A DNA stretch of 64,000 bases from Lepisosteus oculatus (taxonomy: Eukaryota; Chordata; Actinopteri; Semionotiformes; Lepisosteidae): contig NC_090698.1 in assembly GCF_040954835.1 (NCBI RefSeq), positions 2,106,501 to 2,170,500 of the forward strand. The letters are read 5' to 3'. Every line of letters starts with the position of its first letter. Position 1 is the stretch's first letter. The position numbers and the translations under genes were made by a program. Shown piece by piece: positions 12,838 through 25,495 of the stretch. The notes below the pieces were generated by a model, which was not told where the DNA came from, searched no databases, and worked only from the letters and a program-made list of their open reading frames with translations.

Positions 12838-13208
12838 GAACTTTCTTTTATAAAACTGCTTTAAATGTGGCTCCTCAAAGCGTTTTACAGTAAGAAAAAA
12901 AACACACAAGGAGAGGAGACAGCAGCATGACACAACTGCAATAAGGGTTTGGAGTACAGCAGGAAAGGAAAGGAGCAGATAGAACCAGTTCTCAAGAAGA
13001 AGGTTTTGACTCTGGATGTGAAAGAGCTCAGGGATGTTGACTCTCTAATATCCTTAGAGATAGAGCTCCACAGCTTTGGGGCGCAGCAGGAGAAGGCCCT
13101 GTCACCCCCAGAGTGTAGCCGGGCTTGGGGTTCAAACAGGAGACTGGGGTCTGATGAATGAAGGCTGTGAGGTGGGGAGCAGGACGATAGGAAGCCAGAC
13201 AGGTACTG
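12838..13208 (-). mobile_element. L2-type LINE, 5'-truncated tail
   Basis: The minus strand encodes [39 protein letters not shown] and [16 protein letters not shown], the same family as the other two L2 tails in this window. The 3' end has the related ctcaaagcgttttacag tract. It carries some divergent residues near its end. Confidence 0.8.
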
Positions 13209-13912
13209 AGGTCTGAAGTTCTCCTGACAGAATGTACTGTAGTAAGCGGCACCTTTATCAAGGTCTTGCCATGCCTGTGCCATGAGTTCTGGTGGTTCTG
13301 ATATGGGAGCATCATGATAAACTGTCATAGATGCCTGTCACAGGACACCACATCATTCCCATGGCCCAGTGCAGAAAAACACAGCAAAAGGACAGGAAAC
13401 CACAGCAGAGGGGTCAAAGTGCTGGAATACTATGGTAAAAATTCTAAGGCTAAGGTAGAGTTTATTAGGGATATTCTGAGAAAATCCCCAGAACACTGAA
13501 GAAGAGGGTGTTTTTTGAAGGTGGCCCATAAACGTAAATAAGCAAATAAAATGATGGTGAACGTGCCTATGTCTCGGGCACTTCCTCCCTGCTCAAGAAG
13601 CCTCACCTTCAACCACCGCTGAGCCGGGTGCATGAAAACAGGAAGTTCGCCTTTCACGTAGGTAGGGCAGGATACCAGACAGTCCGCTGAACGTCATCCA
13701 ACATCCAAGTTACAGCAAAGGTCTGAATTAGTATTAATAATATCTTACACAGCCTTGGCTAAATCTAAGTGTAGAGAATGCGGATCTACTGGATATCTAA
13801 TTTCTATAAAACTCAACAAGGATGATTGTCCTTCTTTCCTGACATCCCACTCTATAGCAGGCCCAGGCTGGCTGTCTGTGTCAGGCCCTGCGTCAGTACT
13901 GGACGGTACTTG

Positions 13913-14451
13913 TGTCACGAAGCGTTCTTTCAGGACCCTATGCAGACAGCAGAATCCGGGGAGGAGTGAGGAAAACACGAGGAAAAAAGCACGCAAAGGG
14001 GCTGGCAGGAAAACAGGGGGCGTGGTCAAGGTGCGCTGGTGTTCAGGGGGGGGGTGTCCGAGGCAAACAAGTCCAAGGGAGCCCGTAGCAAATCCAAGAA
14101 TGATCCAATGTCCAAAACTGGGAGATCCATCCAGACACAGACACACAGAGTTCAAAGCCGGAGCGGGATCCGGTGAAGGGTGGGGGGAATAAAAGGGGGT
14201 AACGGGACCAGACGCTCAGCCCCGGACCCAGACGGTCGGGACGCTGTGATGAAGCCTGTGCCGTCAAGTCGCTCCTGGACTCGCTGGTAGGCGGGCTTCC
14301 GGGCGTCCATCTTCCAGAGCTGAGCCCAGATTGGCAGGAACGCCTGGCTTTTACAGGACAGGAGGCAGGATCCGGAGGCAGGTGCAGGAGATGAACACTA
14401 AACTAGGAAGGGCTGGAGCGTCCTCAAGAGGAGGGGTTCACGAGCGTGACA
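13913..14451. mobile_element. Possible solo LTR or short terminal-inverted element
   Basis: The ends form a short inverted pair, TGTCACGAAGCG at the left and GAGCGTGACA at the right, as in LTRs that begin TG and end CA. An aataaaagggg motif lies inside near 14187. I could not find a clear target-site duplication, so this is uncertain. Confidence 0.3.
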
Positions 14452-17400
14452 ACATGGAGGTGAACCCCTGTGTACAGAACAGCTGGCCCGGGTCGAAGAC
14501 TACGTCCCCGAGCGGTCCTGAGCCCGGTCCTGGTCCCTGCCAGCCTCTTCTGCACAAGCAGCTCCCTCGCGGGCTGGCGGCTGGTGGGCCGTCCTTGTGT
14601 CGCAGTCCCAGACCGAAACTGCTGGGCCTTTCGCAGACAGAATCCTCTCCGCGTAAATATCGGCTGTGTCACCCCTCCCCAGGCCAACAGGCAGCATGAA
14701 AGGGAAATGACACAGTTCCCTCTGCTGACCCTGTGCTTTACAATGCTTAAAATACCGGGTTAACTATGATGTACATCTGAGGCCTATCATTTCTCTACCA
14801 GCAGAATTTCTGTACTCCAGGCAGTGGCTATCATTTTGGTCACTATAGGTCATCGCTGAGGCTTTGACTGATTTAATCCAACATATTGTATCAGGGTTCC
14901 CAAGACCCAGCACGGAGGGATTTACCCCGGTGTCCCACAACTTAATCTTCCCCTGATCGTCTTGATCCCACAGGCTTCTTCAGCAGAGGCAGTCTGGGCG
15001 TCAGGTCACTTTAGTTTAAGCAAGGCTGGTTCTGTTGCCTTCTGAGCCGGACGGGCCAGGGACAAACAGAGCCACTGTTCTTCAGCCACTTTCACACTCC
15101 TGGTCAGTATCTGCAGGATCTGTCATTGGCTGTTATTACAGTCAACCCTCATTTTAACAGCCTAATAAGGTGGAAGGCGTGTCCGTTAAATCACAAGTAA
15201 AACACAATACTGTATGAGAATAAAATATATACTGTATACTATATATTTGCTTTCTGAGCTGACTTTTTTTTTTACAATTTAAATCAATACAGCCAATGGA
15301 AATTGTTCCTGTGCCTTTTTATCAATACTATATGAGCTCTTTATTTCACGTGTTGTAAATATATTGTATACAATTTCCTAAACCATATGAAACACGAACT
15401 CCCATGGTAAAGAAACTGACCTACTCCTATAGGCCACCATTGACATTCCTGAACTTGAAACCTTTGTTTTAAAAAAATGTATATTTTACTTTGTTTTTTA
15501 TGTATGCATTTCCCTGTTACTGTGGGGAAAGTCCTGCATTTCTGATTATTTCTGATTTCACAGACAAAATTCCCCTTCAGAAGCTTTTGTCACGATAAAA
15601 CAATGTGCACCACACTTCTGTACGCAGGACTGGGTTTTTACTGGACACTACTTCAGCAGTTCAGACAAACCCCTTGCCATGAGGCGTAGCAGAGCGGTGA
15701 TTTACACTCTGCTGTCCGAACTGGGGGCTTCGGCACCCCCCCACCGCGAGGGGGAGCTGTGAAGACAGAGGCGGGCAAAAGCGAAGTGCACAGGCAGCAG
15801 GGACACGACATTCCTGCTGACGGAAGAGCGCGGGATTAGGGTTCAGTCTTCCATGCAAACCTTCATTAAAGATGCTTTGAAATGTCGTGTGAGTGAATTA
15901 AAGAGCAGCCACAGCCAGAACGTAAGCTGATACCTGCCTCAGCAGCTTGTTGTTACAGCCATTGTCCTGGAAGCACCGAGCAGGCCCGGGTTAGACCTGG
16001 CTGTTTCCACACACTGGCTGACAGGGCCCGCTTCTGTTCGTGTGGACCAGCGCGGTCGGGGGGAGTTTGGAACCCGGCTGAAGTGAAAGGCACGGCTCAG
16101 TGTCTCCGCCTCCGCCGGGAGTCTGGAGTTACAGTTACATGGTTACTAATGCTCCTCGCAAGACACAACAAACGTGCTGTGAACCTGGCTTTGCTCCGGC
16201 TCTGCGGCCAAAAAGATTCCACTCCTCCCTCTGCTGCCTTTCCCCCAGTCCGTCCGAAGGCTTCCTAAAGCCGCTGCTTGTTTGTGTTAGGATTAGACGC
16301 AGGCCTGGAATGCACCCCCCCGCCTCTGTCCCTCCTCTCTTCCTTCCTCTGTTCCTCTTTTTTTTCCTCCTTGTGTCTCTCCCCCTCTCTTTGCCTTTTC
16401 CCTTCCCTCCAGTTCCTTCACCCCTTCGTTCTCTGCCTCTCTCTGCCTCTCCCTGATGTCGTAAATCTGGTGCTGACACGCCCGGCCCTCACGCACTGGG
16501 TGACCGGCCCTGAGCACACGGCAGGGCAGGCCGCAGGGTCAAAGGTCAACGGCCCCTCCGGTACCCAGAGAACAGAAGGGCCTGTTTGCTGAGCAGTAAG
16601 AGCACGAGAAAAACGAGGAGCCAAATTCCTGAAGCAGTGAGGCTTCATTCTGCAACCAAAAACAACAAATACCGAAGTGTTCGAAGAAAAATGGAAAGGG
16701 CCGTCCTGCCCATCGAGAGCCTATAGTGTCGCGTTCTGTCCGAAAGAAAAGAACAAAGTATATTTTTGAATTGCAGTGGATGTGTCTCACATAACCTGTT
16801 CCTGGCTCTTCGGAGTAAAAGGAAGAATATTCCTTTGCAGCGAAGGGCTAACAGGGAGGGTTTGCTGGACTGTGCTGCCAAAGAAAAACTATTTGCAAGG
16901 TTCAAACTAGTTGAAAGACAGGAAAGTGCTGTCAGATATTTCCCCGATTCTTTGGCGACTGCTGGGGAAGATGAGCTTGGCGCTGGACACTCAGGAAGAA
17001 GGATCCCTGCCTCACCGTGAAAAACAAAAATGCTCTACATTTCCTGAAAGTAAATGAGAAACCGCTCCATAGCACACCGACAACAATGAGCGAAGTCAGA
17101 CTTCAGACAGCCCAGGAGAGACTGGGACTCTATTTTTAGTTGTTTTGTGTGAGTGTTGTAACAGTGGCGACTTTTTGTTTTATCAGAAACATGTCACAGC
17201 TGACTGTTACTGGAATGAAAAACTATGTGTGGAGAAAAAAGTACCCGTTGAAGCACGGCTCTTCTGAGAACAGCTGGACTGACATCACGGTTATGTCAGG
17301 ACGGTGGCATTCTTTAACTGGGCTCAAGTCTGTAGGATCGCTGGTTAAACCGACCGGGAATAAATGCTGCAGGAAATGATTTGTGTCATTTAAAAGATTT

Positions 17401-18004
17401 TATCAGCATGGATCAAGAATATTCCCTTTCTTCTCTTTGGTGAACAAGCCTGGTATAAATTTGGGGGGAATTCAGCATCCGTACTCTGACTCTGATCCAC
17501 TCGGTGGATTTCCTGACTAGAAGTCCTACATGTTCTCATTCCTTCCAGTGCAAAGCCTTCGGGATCAGCCTCTCCGTTCTCCGGGGATCCCGGCTGTTTG
17601 TTCTCTTGTGGCTGGCGGTCGTAAATCTGGCTGTCTTCCTTCGCTGAAGGGCTTGGGGTAAACCAGATGTTCAGCAGAGCCTTGCCTGGCCCGAGTCCGA
17701 CCGCGGCCCTTCGGTTTGCATCAGCCTGTCTGCTCTGGGTCTGACTAAGCCCCCCCAGCGAGCGTGTTCAGTGAAGAAACACTTTTTATCACACAGAGCT
17801 GTGCACAGGCTAGACAGACCTGTATAAAATACTGAGTGGGAGTAACACAGCTACCCCCAGCAGCTGTACGAGACCCCCTACCCTTCCACTTGAGAACACA
17901 GAGAAGGACCGACAGCCCCTTAGTCAGAAGGATGTGTGGAAAGAAACCAAGCTGCCAGTCTAGGCTCCAGTTCATGGGGGCAGTAAAGACTTGTTCAGAT
18001 TTTC
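14452..18004. other. Non-coding, AT-rich block at 15170-15560
   Basis: No conserved open frame. Besides the CT tract at 16310 it contains an AT-rich block with several tatatac-type words. Confidence 0.5.
16310..16460. repeat. Polypyrimidine (CT-rich) tract
   Basis: About 150 bases of nearly pure C/T on the plus strand, without a fixed unit. The minus strand gives a lysine/arginine/glutamate-rich spurious frame. Confidence 0.6.
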
Positions 18005-18545
18005 TGCTGTTATAATATAATAATATCCTTACACTTATATAGCACTTTTCTGGACACTCTACTCAAATAGCTTTACAGGTAATGGGGATCCCCTCCACCA
18101 CCACCAGTGTGCAGCCCCACCTGGATGATGCTCCAGTCCGCTCCCCACACACCAGCTCTCAGAGGGGAGGAGAGCAGAGTGATGAAGCCAGTTCAGAGAG
18201 GGGGGTTATTAGGAGGCCATGATGGGTAATGGCCAGGGGGAAATTTGACCAGGACACTGTGGTTACAGCTCTACTCTTTTCATGCCCTGGGATTTTGAAT
18301 GACCACGGAGTGTCAGGACCTCGGTGTTACGTCTCATCCGAAGGACGGCGCCTTTTTACAGTTTAGAGTCCCTGTCAGTACACTGGGGCATTAGGACCCA
18401 CACAGACCGCAGGGTGAGCGCCCCCTACTTGTCCCACTAACACCTCTTCCAACAGCAACCTCAGCTTTCCCAGGAGGTCTCCCATCCAGGTACTGGCCAG
18501 GCTCGTGCCTGCTGGCTGCCAGTTGCAGTCAGTTGACCAGGACTG
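18005..18545 (-). mobile_element. 5S-rRNA-headed SINE (SINE3-like), near full length
   Basis: The minus strand carries the 5S-like head (gcctggccagtacctggatg), the shared body and a tail ending in agtgctatataagtgtaagg-type sequence. The tail resembles an L2/CR1 3' end, as expected for a SINE that borrows LINE machinery. Length is about 540 bases. Confidence 0.75.
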
Positions 18546-20079
18546 ATGGAAATGAGCCAGCCACACTGGCTGGTAACTGTTCTCTAACGCTGATTTTTGA
18601 TCAAGCCCAAACCTCCATGTGGAATGTATGTGCCTCCTACAATTTGTCTGTCCCTCCGCAGAGACTTTCTAAGCAGATTCAGATTAAGAAAGGAGAGGTT
18701 GCCTCCGGCGCATCTGAGACGTTGTTAATACCGTAGAGGCCAGGGCTGACGTTGATCTTGCTCAGGCGGATGTGCTGGCAGTCTTTGTCTCACAGGGGCG
18801 CCTGAGAGAGAACAGGCTTCTGCTCGAAGGGACTGAAGGGGTTCTTCAGCTTCCTTGTACACGCTGGCTAGGGACAGGCAGTGCTGCATTTACATGTGGA
18901 AAACGTAAGCCTGGAGCCCGTGTTTCCACACCCTGGATGGAGGCCCTGCTTGGCTCTCCATGCTGGTAGCTGTAAATGTATTGGCGTCAGGGAGCTGATC
19001 CCCTGTCCACAAGGCTCTTCCAGCTCAAACCACTGGTCCTCTTCATTAGACCAGTCAGGGTTCCAGAGCTAAAAAACAAAACACCACCTGGTTGAAATCT
19101 ACAATTAATGTTAACCTACTTGTTATTTAATGTCACCCCCCTCCATATACAGACTGGAACCCTCTTAAATATTGACCCGTGCTTACAGGCATCTCTTAGG
19201 TCGTAACCTTTGCCGCCGTCTGGAGACTGACGGGCAGAGAGAACAGGATGGGAAAACGGCATTAAAACGGTGGAATTCCTGCTTTTCTGTTCTCAAGTAC
19301 AGACCGCCGGTGGGCGGGGGGTGTCGGGTCTTTCAAAATAACAAAGGGATGTTGCGGCTTCGTGGGTCGTTCGTGGAGCAGAGCCCAGCGCCAGAAGGGT
19401 TAACTCTCCGCCGAGCCCCACTGCAGGAAGTTAGCGGAGCAGTCTCGTGCCGGGGGCGACACGCAGCTTTCTTCCACTCGCGGGAGGACCTTGCTGTTGG
19501 TAACCGAGCTCTGCCGAGGTCCGACCTCGGTTTAGCTCACTGGAGAGCGGCTCCGGGCAGATTCCGCCTCTCTGCACGGAGAGGGCACTCGTTTTCCTTT
19601 GAATAAAAACCGCTTGTTGAAACGACACATTAAGGGGCATTTTGTTTTTCTTTGAAGTCCTGTCAAAAGACTTTTTTTATCACCAGAATAAAGACAATGA
19701 GACGTCGCTTGTTTCAAGACGTGAAACGACTGCTTTGATGATGAATCCTGCTGGATCTAGAAAAAAGGAAAGCGTCTTCTTTTCTCGGCGCATTTTGCAG
19801 TTTCCGAAACTGATGTTGGAGTGGCATTAAAAAAAAAAACTTGCTTTGTCTAGAATATTGTGTGGGAGTGGGTAGTTAAACAATTATGCACGACTTCATC
19901 GTGGGCATTTGAGCGCTTTGCACTTCAAACCAACTCTGGAAATCGAAAATAAGCCAATAATTAACGATAATATGACAGAAAGGTATCTCTGCGCTGCAAC
20001 AAGTCTAACAAAAGCAATGTGAATCCAGGAACTGGGGGTCTTCATCTGTCGTCAGCGGAGAATGTTCTTGTGAGGAGGA
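18546..20079. other. Non-coding upstream of CpG island
   Basis: CpG content rises from about 19190 to 19600. No coding signal. Confidence 0.45.
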
Positions 20080-20310
20080 CACAACTCCCAGACCGCCGAG
20101 CTCGGTGCGCCTGCCTGCGGGAGAACGTGCGCTCATTCCGTCCGATGCGATCGCAGTGGGAGATTATCGATTGCGTGAAGTGTCAAGCCCGTTTGTCCTC
20201 AAAGGATTTTGCCAGAGAGGCGGAGGGGAGGACCGCTGAGCGCCCGGGGACGGTGTTTGATGCCTCAGCCGAGCGCGCCCGCGAACAAGGTACGTGAGGT
20301 TTCTTTGCGC
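20080..20310 (+). promoter_or_regulatory. CpG island with strong splice donor; candidate promoter and non-coding first exon
   Basis: This stretch has roughly two dozen CpG dinucleotides in 220 bases. It ends in GAACAAG|gtacgtgag, a near-consensus donor at 20289/20290. The coding exon at 32972 has an acceptor upstream of its start codon, so at least one non-coding exon must lie upstream. This is the best candidate I can see. No TATA box is evident. Assignment to this gene is inference. Confidence 0.4.
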
Positions 20311-21324
20311 TTTCCGGGCGCTCGGGCTGGTCGCGCACAAGTTCAAATGCTCTTCCCCGAGTAAGTGAGTGTACAGTAGGTGTGCCCAGTGGCGGGCCGT
20401 GCGTTGTTACGCAGTTTGCCATCGCTGAAGTTTATAAATCATCATTATTTTCCGAAAGCACGGCCAAACCCGTCACACAGCGTGGTTTCGCAACTGGTCG
20501 ATGAGTTCGACAAAAAAAGATAAATCCTTTCTTTAAGATGATGCCGACGTTTGCCGTATTCAGACATCAAAAACATGGAACCAGACCAAAGACGTGGTTT
20601 AGATTTCACGACACGATAGCCTGTCTGTTGATCATAACCGCTTAAGGCGGAGGCAGGTCCGAGTTTCACAGCTGATCGGCAAGTTTGCCTTCTGAAACAG
20701 CGCCTCGGGCTGAGAAAAACTGTATTCGGCGGTAGACTTTGCTCTGGCAAAGTGTAATAACGCACAGTGAAGCGTACAAGTGGTTAAAAAGTCCAGCGCT
20801 AGCAAACGATGGCAAAATAACTGCGTGCATCAACGGAGACAACAGGGGAAAATATCGTGCTGTCTGGGCACAGGACGCTGTTAAGCGCCGTTAAGTGCGA
20901 GCGCCGGACGTTCAGAATAATTGGATCTTTACAATAAAACTGAGATGTAGCTCAGTTTAGGGGATGATTGCAGCTCTAGGAGTGTCTGTAACTCGCACCT
21001 ATTGACCGGAGGTCACCCGTGTTATGTTGCTGGCAGGCAAACAGTTCAATGCCTATAAGCGCGGTACAGGGGTCTCTTTCAATAGATCGAATATCCTGGG
21101 GAATTTAACTAGACCTTCGATTCGGTGCAACCGAAAAAAAAAACACCCTGAATGAAATTATTTCAGTTGAAAGTACGCCCATACTCGGAGGAACCGGGGC
21201 TCCAGAGAGTTTGAGCGGTGCTACAGTCTGGAAAGGTGTCTGTGGCTCCGACTAGTCTTTGCCCACTAAGGCTAATACAGACTCCGCAGGCGGTGGAGGA
21301 CGGTTCTCAAATTCCACCGGCGGC

Positions 21325-21332
21325 TGACGTCA
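21325..21332. promoter_or_regulatory. Full CRE palindrome (TGACGTCA) in CpG-rich DNA
   Basis: A perfect 8-bp cAMP-response element lies in a CpG-rich stretch (21280-21480), about 1 kb downstream of the candidate first exon. It may be a binding site for CREB/ATF factors. Function is inferred from sequence only. Confidence 0.3.
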
Positions 21333-22440
21333 CCGTGCTGAATCGGTCCACGGGAGTGCGCAGGGCCCGGGCGACCGCGGGACTCGCTGAAACCCCAGCT
21401 CGGTCAAGACCTGGGCTTTCATGCGCTCGTCCAGTGAGATCAATCCTCTCCGCTGTCCTGCACCCGGCAGCATCAGAGACGAATCGCGTCTTGCCACATC
21501 CCTCTTCATTGTGCTTTTAAGTCCTACGGTGGGATGATGGTTACTGACTGAACAGAAGCAGTGTGAAGTAGTCTGTTTCACTTGGCTTCCCAAGAATTGC
21601 AGTTATCATAAGGCAGATTCGTGTGCTTTTTGTATGTACAGATAAACCTGACTGTTTCCTTCCTCTTCGCAGCGAAGAAAGTAAATTCGTGATGATAAAA
21701 AAGGGGGAAAAGGGTCCGATGTGGATTTCAGGATATTAGTCACAGGCAGAAACAGGCGGAACAATGAGGTCTTTGCAGGCACGGTCGCCCCGGAGGGTTG
21801 GTGTTGCGCTGCAGATGTTGTGTTTTTCCTCAGCATAGCAGGAATGCCGGCGAGTCAGGGAAGGCACATCAAACATCCCACTGGGCTCCGCTGTGTAAAC
21901 CGGCGCTCGGGTTGAGCGACTGTAAACGAAGGCTGTTGTTCGCTGCGGAGGGCGGGTTGGGGGTCCTTGTTCTGAACTCATTCGTGGCCTAACCTGCTCC
22001 GCGGCCTTCGGTGTCAGAGCTTGGTCATTCCCCACTAGTCACCTCTTCTCCTTTACTGCCAATGCGCCTTTAAAATGTAGAAGTGTCTGCGTGTGTTCTT
22101 ACAGTGTAGTGATTGCTTTGAATACAAAAGGCCGCTATGGGAAAAAGATGAATAATTCTGTCTGGCTGTTCAGGGTTCGTGTCAGTGTCCCTGCTACAGT
22201 ACAGCCTGTTTTTCATTGGTCCACCTTTCCATCTGCAGAGGAAAGCTGCAGTACTGATCAGACAGGCCTGTGCAAAGCGTTGCTGTTCTCTTCCAGCACA
22301 GTGCCAGTCCGGTTACACTGTCTGAGGCGTGGTTCTGGCCCGGGAAGACAAGGCTGCCGGGTTTCTCACAGAAACCTGCAGGAGTATCCTGACTGCTGAG
22401 CAAACTGCAGTGTGGTTTTGTTGAGCTGGTGTTCAAGAGG

Positions 22441-22725
22441 ATTGATATTAGTGTAGGGGAATTGGGGTTCAGGCTGTATTGATGTTAGTGTAGGGGAATT
22501 GGGGTTCAGGCTTTTTTGATGTTAGTGTAGGGGAATTGGGGTTCAGGCTGTATTGATGTTAGTGTAGGGGAGTGGGGTTCAGGCTGTATTGATGTTAGTG
22601 TAGGGGAATTGGGGTTCAGGCTGTATTGATGTTAGTGTAAGGGAATTGGGGTTCAGGCTGTATTGATGTTAGTGTAGAGGAATTGGGGTTCAGGATGTAT
22701 TCATCAGTATTGATGTTAGTGTAGT
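22441..22725. repeat. 37-bp minisatellite, 7 copies plus a partial
   Basis: The unit starts tattgatgttagtgtagggg and ends aattggggttcaggctg. Copies are nearly identical (one lacks a base, a few substitutions), so the array is young. The last partial unit follows an 18-base interruption. Confidence 0.88.
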
Positions 22726-24849
22726 GTTAGTTCCTTTATTTTGTAAAGTGACACAAAAAGTTATGTTAATTGACGGTAAAACTGAGAACCTATCCCAGAA
22801 ATTCACCTCAGTAAACTTTTCAGAAAGAGGGGGTTGGTTTCTGACGATTTCAAGTAACAGAAAGAGCCAGAACGTCTTCTAATCTAAAGAGCTTTCCGTT
22901 GGATGTTGGAAGTATATGGAATTGATTTCGGGCCCATGTGCACAGCATTTATTTTAATTCTGAAAAATCCTGCTTTACATGCTGAGTGCTTCACAGGGGC
23001 GGCTTAAAGGGGGAGGAGAGGAACTGGCTGACAGACTGACACTTGTGTTAGCTCTTATTTCACTCTTTTTTGTCTCTCCTTTCCTCTCTCTAATTTCTTT
23101 TCTCCTTTCCAGCTCCCCTGCTTTCTTTGCCTGCAAGCCTCAGCAGTCTGCGTGTATGTGTGCTCACAGGCGTCTCTCTCCTCTTGAGCTCAGTTCAGGA
23201 GACTCAGGGGTTGTAAGTGAAAGAGTCAGGCCAGGAAGGGTGCAGGTGAGAAGAGCTCAGACATGCACAGTGTCAGGAACAGCTCCCAAGGAGAACTGGT
23301 GGAACTCAAGCCCTCTCTGCTTTGGAGTCCAGCTGGAGGGCAGCTTGCACCGTTCATGCTCCAGATCTCCAGATGTTGTGAAAATGCTGTTTTTTAAATA
23401 TTAGCGCTGCACTCTGTACACAAACTGAATACCAGTCAGCAGAGGTCATGTGCAGTGACCCATTGAATCCCCAAATAAGAGCAATTCCATGTGATTCTTT
23501 CTAAAGGTGAATAAGCAGGAATGGAGCTGTTCAGCCCTCATAAAAGTTTGCTTGTCGTATACTGTGCTAAAAGTAAAGAGTACTTAAGCACACTGAATGA
23601 ACAGTGTGCCATACAGGCCACAAGCTGTGTGAAACAATGGCACAGCTGAGTAAATTCACAGTCCTCCCAGTTCAGTTCAGTTCCCTGGTACATTGCTGGG
23701 GGGCTGCAGAAAGGATCTGCGAATCCGGCACAGTGAGATTTCCGCAAGGGCAATGGAGAGGCCTGACAGAGGAGCGAGGCAGGAAACACAAGCTCAGAAC
23801 AGGGGAGAAAGAAGTCCATCTGTATCTGTTGGCTCAGCCTGCCCATGCCCCAGAAGCACCAACGCACTGTGGGGACATTGAAGTGGGGAAAATGTTATTG
23901 TAGGGTTTTGTGGGTTCCAGGGTTACTAAGATACTAGGCTTACCCAGAGGGACTCATTACTCTGAGATTTACACATTCACCTTTTCAGATGCCGTTTTTG
24001 GTGGAACAGTTTGCTGGCATCCAGAAGCAGGAGTCCATTTTCGATCACTTCAATCGTCCAAAAACACCTGGGAATGTGATGCAGTAATTGCACTTGTGCT
24101 GAAGAATGGGTGATGCTCAGAGAGGCCTGCCAAGCTGTGGTGCGGAATGGAAGGGGCTGGGCTTGTTCTCATGCAAGCCCGATGAGGTGGTGTTCTCGGG
24201 TCTCGGATGGATGCAAAGGGCCTGTGGAGATGCTCCGTACCTCCTTGCGGAATCCTGGTCCTGCTGGGCCCCAGGGTCTCCGGGGTGTGATTCTGCCAGA
24301 GCCCCAGTTGAAGGCATCATGCAGGTTAATGAAGCCCATCTCCCACGTTTAGACTGTTGTTGATTTGCAGAGGGCTATAAACCCTGCTGGACCGCAGCCC
24401 TCCTCCTGGATAGGAGCTGCCCCGCTTTAGGCCACTCTCATGTGCTCCCATATCTCACTCCCATTTTTCACCCAGGAGTGACGATCCGCTTATCCACCTC
24501 AGCCAAGAATGTCCAGCGGCAGAAGGAATAGCTATAATCTCCAGTTACCCCCCTGCTATTTATAATGGGTTTCCCAGACCCTTTGCTGAATCCCTCTGCT
24601 TCTTGATTCAGGCCACAGTGTTTTTAGGGAAGGTTTAACTACCGTGGTATTCAAGCCTGTGCCGGAGAAATCAAAGGGCTCCATTTTGGAAGAAAGGAGG
24701 ACAGCAGAGGTCTGCCATTTCTACCCTCTGAGTTCTCTCTGCGAAAAGCATTAGCCCTTATGGGATTGTGCATCTTTATCATCTGGATTCCAGCACTACA
24801 GCCACATGTTTTTACCTGGTGTTACACTCCCCATCTTTGATTCTACAGG

Positions 24850-25030
24850 GGATTCTGACACAAAAGTCCAGAACAGAAGAGATCATTTGACCCATTATGC
24901 TCATTGGGTGCCAGTAGCTAATTGAGCTTAGGTTCACATCCAGCTGTTTTTTAAAAAAATCCCAGGAAATCTGTTTCAACAATATAACAAAAACCCTTTG
25001 TGTAAGAGCCTGCTGTCCTTGGTCTTAGAT
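24850..25030 (-). repeat. Interspersed repeat family R1 (diverged copy)
   Basis: It has the same order of blocks as other R1 copies: a ccagaacagaagagatcatt start, an aatctgtttcaacaa block, then aaccctttgtgtaagagcct and gctgtcc. It is quite diverged. Confidence 0.45.
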
Positions 25031-25310
25031 GCACTTTCCTTTACTTTTAAAAAGCACAGTCTCTGCCTCTCTCCTCAAAGGCTCTTGCAATGCCGACAAA
25101 TATGATGGCGCTCTCATTGCCGAGCGAGACAGCGCAGTGCAAGTGTAGTAAAGTGTCAAGACTGCGGTGCAGACCAGAATAGAATGTGGAGGGAAACAGA
25201 CCAGTCTGGGTGAAAACATCTCCAGTTTCTGAAATTGTTCAGAAGCTAACATTTTCCTAAAACAAAGAGTTCCCACACCTTACCATTCATCATTCAGAGA
25301 GCATGGACTC

Positions 25311-25495
25311 CTGTGACTCTTTCTGACCATGATTACATCATAGCTGTGCTGTGACTCTCTGTGACCGTGATTACATCATAGCTCTGCAGTGACTCTCTGT
25401 GACCATGCTTACATCATAGCTGTGCTGTGACTCTCTGTGATCATGCTTACATCATAGCTTTGCTGTGATGCACTGTGACCCTGCTTACATTTCAG
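25311..25495. repeat. 38-bp minisatellite, about 5 copies
   Basis: The unit starts ctgtgactctctgtgaccat and continues gcttacatcatagctgtg. Copies differ by a few bases. Confidence 0.82.

Noticed and set aside
13215..13330. DNA transposon coding remnant (HDAPISEPPELMAQAWQDLD-like minus-strand peptide)
   Set aside because: I could not match it to a transposase family with any confidence, so it is left unassigned.
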